Assembly (NCBI RefSeq): GCF_013141725.1
Contig: NZ_WHNZ01000045.1
Location: 124,001 to 188,000, forward strand
DNA from: Paenibacillus planticolens
GTDB taxonomy: Bacteria > Bacillota > Bacilli > Paenibacillales > NBRC-103111
Direction of reading: 5' to 3'
DNA length: 64,000 bases
Shown here one piece after another: positions 9,199 to 16,843 of the stretch (position 1 is its first letter; each line of letters opens with the position of its first letter). The notes beneath the pieces were generated by a model that was not told the origin of the DNA, did no database searches, and was given only the letters and a program-made list of their open reading frames with translations. The position numbers and the translations under genes are program-made.

Positions 9199-10050
9199 TT
9201 AATGCTCTTCGCGTTTGTGATACCGGTAAGTCTTGACGACAGCAGACTCTTTCAATATCCACCGGCCTTTATGCCATTTCCATACGGAGGTTGCATAACC
9301 GAGTGTATCGGCGTTCGCAATACCGGTAATTCGCTGGACACCCTTCAGCTCACAGTTACCGTCGCCCTTCTTATCCACCGGCATCAAGAGACTGTATGCA
9401 TCCACGCTCACGGTAATCGGTTTGACCACCTTGCCGTTTTTGTATACGCCGAACTTCTCGTAATCGTCTTTGCGGTCTTTGATGTCGATTTTGAACGATT
9501 TTCCGGTCGCTTCGATCTTCATTTTCACCACATAGTTATTCTTGAAGGTGGCATGAACCCGAAGCGGCTCAGGCAGCGGAATCGCGGTCGGCACGTTATT
9601 TTTCAGCGAATACATGTAAAAGGTTGATAACCCGCCGCTTCCGCCATTTTCCGCAGAGACATAAATTTGAGGCAGCTTCTCCCCGATAAAATCGCAAAAC
9701 TGCATGTTCGGATTGTATCCCCCTTGCAGAGGGATGACGACCTGCGTCTGACCCGGGCTCGAGACAACAATGAACAGTTTGTCATAGTACGGGCTGTTCA
9801 TGTCCAACTTGGAACCGACGAGGGCCACATGATCCTTCACTCCGTCGCCGGTCACATCGATATCACGGGTCTGGATGAGCTGCCCTTGCTGCCCCTGCTG
9901 TCCGGGCTGGGCTGACGGTGAAGGGGATCGTTCATCGTTCGTTTCCGCTTGGGCTGCGCCCTGCCCTCCGAAAGATAGACAGCCCAGGAGCAGGCCGATC
10001 GCCGCTGCTCGCAGAGCTATTTTAGCGCTATTTTGAAACATGTGAATCAT
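9199..10050 (-). CDS. Secreted protein with a VCBS/FG-GAP-like segment
   Basis: The 283-aa product has a signal peptide (RAAAIGLLLGCLSFGG...AQA), a short Ser/Pro/Gln/Gly linker and a domain opening with DIDVTGDGVKDHVALVG, a Ca-binding DxDGDG-type loop typical of VCBS or FG-GAP repeats. The rest is beta-rich (VVIPLQGGYNPNMQF, SVWKWHKGRWILKES). I assign no enzymatic function. The ATG at 10050 has GGGAG only 4 nt upstream; the ATG three codons later would have wider spacing, so the exact start is uncertain. Confidence 0.75.
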   Translation of the reverse strand: MIHMFQNSAKIALRAAAIGLLLGCLSFGGQGAAQAETNDERSPSPSAQPGQQGQQGQLIQTRDIDVTGDGVKDHVALVGSKLDMNSPYYDKLFIVVSSPGQTQVVIPLQGGYNPNMQFCDFIGEKLPQIYVSAENGGSGGLSTFYMYSLKNNVPTAIPLPEPLRVHATFKNNYVVKMKIEATGKSFKIDIKDRKDDYEKFGVYKNGKVVKPITVSVDAYSLLMPVDKKGDGNCELKGVQRITGIANADTLGYATSVWKWHKGRWILKESAVVKTYRYHKREEH

Positions 10051-10131
10051 CAGACTCCCTTAATCTTGGATTTGAATACGGCTTATTGTTTCAAATTTTC
10101 CCAAGATGTATGTATGCGGGAACCTGATGTC

Positions 10132-11577
10132 TTACAAAACAGGAGGCCGACGATACTTCGTCGCTTGTTCAAAAGCATACCCCAAGGCGAGCAGCTTCCC
10201 TTCGCTGAAAGCCCCTGCAGAGAACATAACGCCCATCGGCCCCTCAGCCGTATAGCCGGCAGGTACGTTCAGCAGCGGATAGCCGGCACGGGCGGCAATG
10301 TCATAGCCTTCGTCGCCGGGAAATAACAGCGCATCCAACTGATGCTCCGCCAGTACATGATCGATGCCGCGAGCACGGGTAAGCTCCTGATAGGCAGCCA
10401 AATTATGGAGATACTCCTCCTCCGTCAGTGTGCCGCTTGTTTCGTCCGACCAAATCAGCGTATTCTGTCCATAGACCAGCGCCTTTTCTGCATTCTCGCT
10501 ATTGAACGCAATGACCTCCTGCAAAGTATGTACAGGAACGGATGCGTCGAGCTTGGATAAATAGTCGTTGAGATCTTTTTTGAATTCATAGCGCAGCACT
10601 TCATAATTCCACTCGGCCTGCTCGCATGGCAGCGATACAGGGTCGATCACAACCGCTCCCTGCTCGCGCAGTGTACCAATGGCCTTTTCGGCAATAAGCC
10701 GGGCCTCCTCGCTCAAACCCTTATAGAACCAGCGGGGAATGCCAATTCTTGCCCCTTGCAGACTTTTTGCGTCCAGGAAGGTTATATAGTCGCTCGGACG
10801 GCAAACCCCTTCGCTGGCCAAACTCAGGGGGTCCCGCGCATCAACGCCGGTCAGTGCGCCAAGCATCAGCGCTGCATCGGTGACTGTCCGAGACATTGGA
10901 CCCGGCGTGTCCTGCGAGTGAGAGATCGGAATAATGCCTGTGCGGCTGAGCAATCCCACTGTCGGCTTTAGGCCGACCAAGCTGTTGTGATGCGCAGGAT
11001 TTACGATGGAACCGGACGTTTCCGTTCCGATAGTCGCTGCCGCGAAGCTGGCTGCGGCCGCTGCGCCGGAGCCCGAGCTGGACCCGCCAACCTCGAACTG
11101 CCCCGGTCCGTACGGGTTCAAGACTTGCCCGCCTCGGGAGCTGTAGCCTGACGGCATCGGCCCGGACATGAAGTTGGCCCATTCCGTCATATTCACCTTC
11201 CCGAGCAGGACGGCTCCGGACTCCCGCAGCTTGGCGGCGATGAAGGCATCTTCAGCCGCCAGCGATTGTGCCAGCGCCAAAGAACCCGCACTCGTATGCA
11301 TGCGGTCGCCTGTGTCGATATTATCTTTAAGCAGGATCGGGATGCCATGGAGTGGTCCCCGGCTTCCTTGCCTTTGACGTTCGTCATCAAGCTCTTGTGC
11401 GATCCGGAGCGCATCCGGATTGATTTCCAGCACAGCGTTAATACGCTTGTTAAACTTTTCTATTCTTTTCACATACAAAGCAACCAGCTCGGCAGCACGG
11501 ATTTCCCCCGCTTCCATGGCCTTTTGCATGGTTGTAATATCAGCTTCTACAATCCAGTTATCCGGTTTTTCCGACAT
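10132..11577 (-). CDS. Amidase-signature family hydrolase
   Basis: The 481-aa enzyme has the Ser-cisSer-Lys triad of the amidase-signature family: the Lys is in HGIPILLKDNIDT and the Ser residues are in GGSSSGSGAAAAA, followed by the nucleophile region IGTETSGSIVNPAHHN. It hydrolyses amide bonds; the substrate cannot be told from sequence. No gatC or gatB lies nearby, so it is an amidase paralogue rather than GatA of the tRNA amidotransferase. No signal peptide is present, so it is cytoplasmic. Confidence 0.92.
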   Translation of the reverse strand: MSEKPDNWIVEADITTMQKAMEAGEIRAAELVALYVKRIEKFNKRINAVLEINPDALRIAQELDDERQRQGSRGPLHGIPILLKDNIDTGDRMHTSAGSLALAQSLAAEDAFIAAKLRESGAVLLGKVNMTEWANFMSGPMPSGYSSRGGQVLNPYGPGQFEVGGSSSGSGAAAAASFAAATIGTETSGSIVNPAHHNSLVGLKPTVGLLSRTGIIPISHSQDTPGPMSRTVTDAALMLGALTGVDARDPLSLASEGVCRPSDYITFLDAKSLQGARIGIPRWFYKGLSEEARLIAEKAIGTLREQGAVVIDPVSLPCEQAEWNYEVLRYEFKKDLNDYLSKLDASVPVHTLQEVIAFNSENAEKALVYGQNTLIWSDETSGTLTEEEYLHNLAAYQELTRARGIDHVLAEHQLDALLFPGDEGYDIAARAGYPLLNVPAGYTAEGPMGVMFSAGAFSEGKLLALGYAFEQATKYRRPPVL

Positions 11578-11702
11578 ATTTGATCGCCTCCTGTAAGATT
11601 CGAGACATGACTACCTGAGTTATACTATACTCTTTGTGTGGGTATTTTTGGAATACATTTCAGCGGACATCCTCCGCTCTTCTAAATAAGGCAGGTGATC
11701 TC

Positions 11703-12245
11703 ATGCAATTGATCAAACGAATAACGGACAGCGATATGCTGGGCGGCGAGCCTCAATTTATGATCCAGGTATCTCGCTATGCGTCGAGAGGTATTTTGGT
11801 CGATAGCCTGATGAATGTTGCGATGATGTACATGTCGGAATCCGATCTTTACAAGCTGCCTGGCGGTGGGATCGAGAATAGCGAACATCCGGAAGCTGCT
11901 TTTATACGTGAAATTAAGGAAGAAACAGGGTACGGCGCTGAAATTACGCATGAGCTGGGCATTATTGAGGAACATAAGAACCGCAATGGCTTTATGCAGC
12001 TCTCCTACTGCTATATAGCCAAAGCGCATCATCTTTCCAGTGCGCCAACACTGACGGAAAATGAATTGCGGCTGGGAATGTCGTCCGTATGGATGACGCT
12101 GGGCCAAGCATTGGAAGCGATGAATGACTCCCTGCACAAATGCCATCGTTATTCGGCGAAATTTATGCTTTTGCGCGATAAAACTATACTTGAGCATGCG
12201 ATTAACCTTTTCGCCGGACAAGGCAACGCTTATGAAACGTATTGA
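11703..12245 (+). CDS. Nudix hydrolase
   Basis: The 180-aa protein has a complete Nudix box, starting with GGGIENSEHPEAAFIREIKE and ending ETGY, which binds divalent metal and cleaves nucleoside-diphosphate-X substrates. The substrate is unknown. The start at ATG 11703 follows AGGTG; an in-frame extension upstream to 11634 has no RBS and reads through probable promoter DNA. The WYL regulator gene follows after 18 bp, so the two are probably cotranscribed. Confidence 0.9.
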   Translation: MQLIKRITDSDMLGGEPQFMIQVSRYASRGILVDSLMNVAMMYMSESDLYKLPGGGIENSEHPEAAFIREIKEETGYGAEITHELGIIEEHKNRNGFMQLSYCYIAKAHHLSSAPTLTENELRLGMSSVWMTLGQALEAMNDSLHKCHRYSAKFMLLRDKTILEHAINLFAGQGNAYETY

Positions 12246-12263
12246 ATCAGTGAGGTGCTATTT

Positions 12264-13199
12264 TTGAAGATTGACCGTTTGCTTGCCATTACCATGCTGC
12301 TATTAAACCGTAGAAGAATAAGCGCAAAGGAACTTTCAGAGCGTTTCGAAGTGTCTTTGCGAACGATATACCGGGACGTAGAAGCCATTAACCAAGCGGG
12401 TATTCCTGTCGTATCATTTGCCGGCTTAAGCGGCGGGTACGAAATTATGGACCAGTACCGGTTGGAGCGCCAATTCCTGTCACTGGAAGAGCTGCAATCG
12501 ATCATCGTCGGGCTAAAAGGGATTCGTTCCACGGTCGGTGACCAGGAAGTCGGCAACCTGCTCGATAAAGTCGGCGCGCTCGTAGCCAAATCGGAGCAAA
12601 ACACAGCCGCCAGGCTGGACGATCAGCTCATCATTGACATGAACCCGTGGCGGCGAGGCAACGAGGATAAAGAAAAGCTGACTACGCTGCGGAATGCGAT
12701 TAAGGAATCGAGGCAGATCACTTTTCAGTATGTCTCTTCCCAAAGCGAGCAATCCGTCCGCACAACGGAGCCTATGAGCATCGTAGCCAAGGGATTTGGC
12801 TGGTATTTGTACGGATACTGCCTGCTTCGCCAAGATTTCCGCATATTCCGGTTATCCCGTATGAAGGAAATTGAGGTGCTTCCCGAGACGTTTGAACGCC
12901 GAACGGAAGCTGTAGGACCGCTGCATTATGGCTGGGGCAAAAGTGACCCCTCTACCCTGATCACCATGGTGCTGCATGCGCAGCAGAGCATTCAGGCGCA
13001 GATTGAAGATTACTTCCAGCCGAAGCAGATCGCTTATCAGCCGGACGGCTCCATGCTGATTACCGCCCAACAGCCGGACGAGCCATGGCTGCTAGGCATG
13101 CTGCTCGGCTTGGGTCCAGGCGTCCGTGTTCTAGAGCCCGCACATCTGGCGGCAGCCATTAAAGAAAAAGCTGAAAAAATCGTTCAGCTCTATTCATAA
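12264..13199 (+). CDS. YafY-type HTH/WYL transcriptional regulator
   Basis: An N-terminal HTH_11 winged helix (RISAKELSERFEVSLRTIYR, residues about 20-45) is followed by a WYL domain (FGWYLYGYCLLRQDFRIFRL, around residue 175) and a WCX-like C-terminus. WYL proteins bind a ligand or nucleic acid and act as repressors or activators. The start is taken as the TTG at 12264 because GAGGTG lies 6 nt upstream; the GTG at 12255 is part of that RBS. The DinB gene directly downstream, with a palindrome before it, is a plausible target. Confidence 0.9.
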   Translation: MKIDRLLAITMLLLNRRRISAKELSERFEVSLRTIYRDVEAINQAGIPVVSFAGLSGGYEIMDQYRLERQFLSLEELQSIIVGLKGIRSTVGDQEVGNLLDKVGALVAKSEQNTAARLDDQLIIDMNPWRRGNEDKEKLTTLRNAIKESRQITFQYVSSQSEQSVRTTEPMSIVAKGFGWYLYGYCLLRQDFRIFRLSRMKEIEVLPETFERRTEAVGPLHYGWGKSDPSTLITMVLHAQQSIQAQIEDYFQPKQIAYQPDGSMLITAQQPDEPWLLGMLLGLGPGVRVLEPAHLAAAIKEKAEKIVQLYS

Positions 13200-13201
13200 C
13201 C

Positions 13202-13219
13202 CTGACATTATGCTGTCAG
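13202..13219. promoter_or_regulatory. Palindrome upstream of the DinB gene
   Basis: CTGACA-TTATGC-TGTCAG is a perfect 6-6-6 inverted repeat starting 3 nt after the WYL regulator stop. A TATACT -10-like hexamer lies at 13231-13236, so the palindrome would cover the -35 region. It is a candidate WYL-regulator operator (inference). Confidence 0.5.
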
Positions 13220-13268
13220 TCGGGTTTGTCTATACTGAGGGTATATCCAATCTAAGGAGGCTTTCCCT

Positions 13269-13769
13269 ATGTTTAGAACAATTCAAGATTTCGTAAATGA
13301 ATGGAACAATGAATCCCAAGCGACTCAGCGCGTATTCGACACACTGACCGATGCATCCCTTACCCAACAAATCGCGCCGGACTTCCGCCCACTCGGGCAG
13401 CTGGCTTGGCACATCGCCACAACCATCCATGAAATGACTTCCCGCATGGGACTCTCCTTTGAAGCGCCCGAAGGCGAAGAGCATGCGCCTTCCTCCGCCA
13501 AAACCATCGCCGATGCCTACCGCGCCCAAGCGGCTGCACTGACGAACGCCATCCAGTCCCAGTGGACAGATGCGAAGCTGGCGGAGTCCACCGACATGTA
13601 TGGCGAAACGTGGCTGAATGCGACAACACTGCGAATCTTTATCTCGCACGAAATTCACCACCGCGGTGAAATGATCGTGCTGATGCGTCAAGCTGGCTTG
13701 CGCGTGCCGGATATATACGGACCGACTCGCGAGGATTGGCTGGAACGTGGGATGCAGCCGCTTATCTAA
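13269..13769 (+). CDS. DinB-family four-helix metalloprotein
   Basis: The 166-aa protein has the DinB/YfiT-type His triad: one His in LAWHIATT and two in SHEIHHRGEM. These bind a divalent metal in a four-helix bundle. Some DinB-like proteins are thiol transferases that use bacillithiol or mycothiol; others are uncharacterised. The RBS is AAGGAGG. It follows the WYL regulator on the same strand, an arrangement often seen for YafY-type regulators. Confidence 0.88.
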   Translation: MFRTIQDFVNEWNNESQATQRVFDTLTDASLTQQIAPDFRPLGQLAWHIATTIHEMTSRMGLSFEAPEGEEHAPSSAKTIADAYRAQAAALTNAIQSQWTDAKLAESTDMYGETWLNATTLRIFISHEIHHRGEMIVLMRQAGLRVPDIYGPTREDWLERGMQPLI

Positions 13770-13833
13770 TAACAACTCAAGCCTTGCGGCCTTCCATCAG
13801 CTATAATGGAAGAAAACCCCAAGGAGGAGTCGT

Positions 13834-14682
13834 ATGCGCAATCAAACCGTTATCGTCACCGGCGCCAATTCCGGCATGGGACTGGCTACGACCGTGGAGC
13901 TCGCCCGCAAGGGCGCGCATGTGATTATGCTGTGCCGCAGCCGCCAAAGAGGCGAGCTGGCGCTTGCCGAAGCACTCCGTCAGAGCGGGTCCGAGCTGAT
14001 CGAGCTGATGCTCTGCGATCTAGGCGAACTAGCCAGCATTCGCGCTTTCGCTGACGCCTTCCTCGCCAAGCACAGAGTTCTGGACGTGCTGGTGAACAAC
14101 GCAGGCGTCGTCACCGTGAAACGGCAAACCACGTCGGACGGCTTCGAAGCGATGACCGGCGTTAACCACCTGGGCCACTTCCTGCTGACCCGGCTCTTGT
14201 TGGAAGCCATCCTCCGCGCCCCGCAAGGGCGGATCGTCAATGTGTCCTCCGGCGCCCACAAAATAGGGCGCTTCGATTTCGACAACACCTACCTGACCCG
14301 GGGGTTCAGTGTGTGGAGAGGCTACGCGCAGTCCAAAATCGCGAATATTTGGTTCACGCGCGAGCTGGCCAAGCGGCTGGCCGGCACAGCCGTAACGGTC
14401 AACGCGCTGCATCCGGGCGCGGTCGGCACGAATATCGGTGTCGATCGGGACACCGGGTTCGGCAAGGCCGTTCACCGATTGCTCCGGCCTTTTTTCCTGA
14501 CGCCGGCGCAGGGCGCGGAGACGGCCATCTATTTGGCATCCAGTCCGGATGTGCGCACAGTGAGTGGCGAATATTTTTACAAGAAGAAGATTGCCCCTGT
14601 TTCGGACAGAGCCAAGGATGATGAATGGGCCGCACGCTTTTGGGCATGGAGTGAGCGGGAAGTCGGGTTGGACGGCGGCTAG
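13834..14682 (+). CDS. Short-chain dehydrogenase/reductase
   Basis: The 282-aa NAD(P)-dependent oxidoreductase is of the retinol-dehydrogenase-like SDR type. It has the cofactor motif TGANSGMG (about residues 9-16), NNAG, the catalytic Ser in NVSSGAH and YAQSK. Substrate unknown. The RBS AAGGAGG is 8 nt before the ATG. A strong terminator follows, so it ends the Nudix-to-SDR run of plus-strand genes. Confidence 0.92.
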   Translation: MRNQTVIVTGANSGMGLATTVELARKGAHVIMLCRSRQRGELALAEALRQSGSELIELMLCDLGELASIRAFADAFLAKHRVLDVLVNNAGVVTVKRQTTSDGFEAMTGVNHLGHFLLTRLLLEAILRAPQGRIVNVSSGAHKIGRFDFDNTYLTRGFSVWRGYAQSKIANIWFTRELAKRLAGTAVTVNALHPGAVGTNIGVDRDTGFGKAVHRLLRPFFLTPAQGAETAIYLASSPDVRTVSGEYFYKKKIAPVSDRAKDDEWAARFWAWSEREVGLDGG

Positions 14683-14720
14683 CCGTTGCGCTTGGGACAA
14701 GCGGAAGAAAACCCAAAACA

Positions 14721-14767
14721 AAAGGACGAACCGATCCCTACCAAGGGGCGTTCGTCCTTTTTATTTT
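14721..14767 (+). terminator. Rho-independent terminator after SDR gene
   Basis: AAAGGACGAAC pairs with GTTCGTCCTTT (11 bp) and a TTTTTATTTTT tail follows. Confidence 0.92.
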
Positions 14768-14826
14768 TGGGCTGAATTCCGAGTTGCAACTGTGTACTTT
14801 TTCCGCCAAACATGTTATTATTGTTT

Positions 14827-14848
14827 TACGTAATTACGTATTTACGTA
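14827..14848. promoter_or_regulatory. Perfect palindrome plus half-site, candidate operator
   Basis: TACGTAATTACGTA (14827-14840) is a 14-bp perfect palindrome, and a further TTTACGTA half-site follows at 14841-14848. It lies 29 nt before the TTG start of the ArsR-GyrB fusion gene, in the position expected for an autoregulatory operator of an ArsR-type winged helix (inference). Confidence 0.55.
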
Positions 14849-14876
14849 TTTAAAAAATAAAAAAGAGGTGATCCTT

Positions 14877-16001
14877 TTGACTGAAACAAGGGATTATGGA
14901 GCCGAACTCGATGCGATGCGCGATCAACTGAACAAACTGCAGCAGCTGATGGAAGCGTACAACATGCCCGCAAGGGAACAATCGAACAGGATGATTAAGC
15001 AGCACTTGCAGCAGGAGCAAGAGCAGCCGACGGACAAAAAACGAGGCGGAGTTTACTACTCGGGGCAGTTTCAAAACGGGCAATCCCAATACCGGTGGGA
15101 GCCCCAGGAGAGAGGAGTGGACCAGCTTCTCGAGCTGGACGGCGATAAAGCCGCCAAAATCCTTGCCGCTTTAGGCCATAAGCAGCGGTTGGATATTTTA
15201 AGAACGGTTTTGCAGGAGCCGCTGACGGGGCCTGAGCTCGTCGAACGATTGAACATGGGCACAACGGGACAGCTTTATCATCATATGAAGGCCCTCGCTG
15301 GAGCCGACCTCTTAGTGCAGGAGGAAAGAGGCGGCAAATACGCCATCCCCGGTCATCGCGTGCTTCCGCTGCTGCTGCTGTTTGCAGCCGCATCGGATTT
15401 TATAGATACCAGCGACTACTTGGATATGTTCGAGGTTCGAAATGATGCGCGTTCCTACTTAGGAGATACCTCCGAAGCCGGCGAAACCTACGATCCACAT
15501 TATTTGCTGTGGGCCGTGGTGGAGAACTCCCTTTTGGAGCATCTGCATGGCACCTGCACTGAGATTCAGCTCTTCCTGCACCGGAACGGCAGCATGACCG
15601 TAGCCGACAACGGCCGGGGCATCCCCGTGCAAGCTCTGCCGGACCAGCAGCCCCGCGTTCAAGCTGTGCTCACGGACATGAGCCGCCTAAGCGCAAGCGC
15701 TTCTTTCCTGGCCCCCGGCGGTGAAAAGGGCATCAGCATGCCGATCGTCAACGCACTGTCCCGCAGTCTAACGGTCGAAATTCGGCGTGAGGGCAAAGTG
15801 TTCGAGCAGCACTACAAACATGGCATCCCGCAAAGCGAGCTGCAGACCGTCGGCATCACCAAAGAGACCGGCACCCGTCTAACGTTCCTGCCGGATCGGG
15901 ACATTTTTGGCAGAAGCTTCGAGCTTCCTGTCCTCCAAAAACAAGCAGCCGAGCTTTCAGCGCTGTATCCGAAGCTAAAGCTTCAAGTGCTGACCGACTA
16001 A
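14877..16001 (+). CDS. ArsR-like winged helix fused to GyrB-like ATPase domain
   Basis: The 374-aa product starts at TTG 14877 (GAGGTG about 7 nt upstream). Residues 1-80 are Gln-rich and helical. Residues 90-170 form an ArsR-type winged helix (KILAALGHKQRLDILRTVL, TGQLYHHMKALAGADLL). Residues 208-345 follow the DNA gyrase B ATPase fold: LLWAVVENSLLEH, MTVADNGRGIPVQ, GGEKGISMPIVNALS, VGITKETGTRLTFLPD-DIF. The residue matching the catalytic Glu of GyrB is Ala (A213), while the Mg-binding Asn (N217) and the DNGRGIP motif remain. The GxHGxG lid is altered to GGEKGIS. It may bind ATP without hydrolysing it and act as a one-component regulator. No topoisomerase partner is adjacent. Confidence 0.85.
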   Translation: MTETRDYGAELDAMRDQLNKLQQLMEAYNMPAREQSNRMIKQHLQQEQEQPTDKKRGGVYYSGQFQNGQSQYRWEPQERGVDQLLELDGDKAAKILAALGHKQRLDILRTVLQEPLTGPELVERLNMGTTGQLYHHMKALAGADLLVQEERGGKYAIPGHRVLPLLLLFAAASDFIDTSDYLDMFEVRNDARSYLGDTSEAGETYDPHYLLWAVVENSLLEHLHGTCTEIQLFLHRNGSMTVADNGRGIPVQALPDQQPRVQAVLTDMSRLSASASFLAPGGEKGISMPIVNALSRSLTVEIRREGKVFEQHYKHGIPQSELQTVGITKETGTRLTFLPDRDIFGRSFELPVLQKQAAELSALYPKLKLQVLTD

Positions 16002-16019
16002 AGGCATCGACCGCTGCAA

Positions 16020-16610
16020 TTAATGAGAAAATCTCTTCTCGATTTTCTTACTTAACACCATTGAAACCCCTACGAATAGGACCACATAGAGAAGCCTGAA
16101 TGGATTCTCGATAAACCGGTGAATATCATAGCCGATAAAAGAAACCGACATGACCATAACCGCTTTGCCGGCAAGAACCGCAACGAGAAACGAACGGAAT
16201 CTCATTCCGACTAGCCCAGCCGCCATATTGATAACGACGAACGGACCGACTGGAAAAAGACTAAGCAGGAACACATAATTAAAAGCCTGCCGGCGAGCCC
16301 AAACCAGACTTTTCTGCACCTTGGGCTTTTGTGACCACCGCACTAAGTAGGGATGGCCAGCCACTTTTTTTACAATCGCAAAGGTGACCAAACAGCCGCC
16401 CACAATCCCGATCCATGAGTACAAAAAGCCGAGCCACAGCCCATATACTGCCGCGTTAACGCTAATAATGACAAGCGTCGGCAGAGGCGGAACGAACGAT
16501 TTCATAAAAGGAAGAAGAAGGCCGGGTAAAGGGCCCAGCGACCGGTATTTATCGACCAGCATGGCCAAATTCTCTTCCGTCATATAGGACAAAAGCTCTG
16601 TCAATCCCAT
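16020..16610 (-). CDS. TVP38/TMEM64 (SNARE-associated/DedA-like) membrane protein
   Basis: The 196-aa integral membrane protein has about five membrane segments and the family signature around residues 25-75 (GLLLPFMKSFVPPLPTLVII...SWIGIVGGCLVTF) and FPVGPFVVINMAAGLVGM. Family members are lipid scramblase-like or transport-related proteins; no specific role is assignable. The ATG at 16610 has AGGTG 8 nt upstream and is preferred over the GTG three codons earlier. Confidence 0.87.
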   Translation of the reverse strand: MGLTELLSYMTEENLAMLVDKYRSLGPLPGLLLPFMKSFVPPLPTLVIISVNAAVYGLWLGFLYSWIGIVGGCLVTFAIVKKVAGHPYLVRWSQKPKVQKSLVWARRQAFNYVFLLSLFPVGPFVVINMAAGLVGMRFRSFLVAVLAGKAVMVMSVSFIGYDIHRFIENPFRLLYVVLFVGVSMVLSKKIEKRFSH

Positions 16611-16736
16611 AGGGGACACACCTACTTTGCTTGCAATAATGAATGGCGGAAGCTCCGCCGTCTATAGGCATGATAGCACATTCTGCAAGACATGAGCACT
16701 TTTGAGTGAAGATGAGCTGGCGGAGCCATAAAAGTG

Positions 16737-16770
16737 AAAGAGCCCTCAACCATGTTGGTTGGGGGCTTTG
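16737..16770 (-). terminator. Terminator after glpD
   Basis: On the minus strand AGCCCCCAACC pairs with GGTTGAGGGCT and CTTTC follows. It is 70-100 bp downstream of the glpD stop. Confidence 0.7.
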
Positions 16771-16843
16771 ATGAACCATTGGCTGCTTCAGACACGTGTT
16801 AGGCTATGATTAGGCGTAACGCGGGATTTTGGAGGCTACATCC

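Noticed and set aside
10132..11577. GatA subunit of the tRNA amidotransferase
   Set aside because: No gatC or gatB next to it; sequence is that of a general amidase paralogue.
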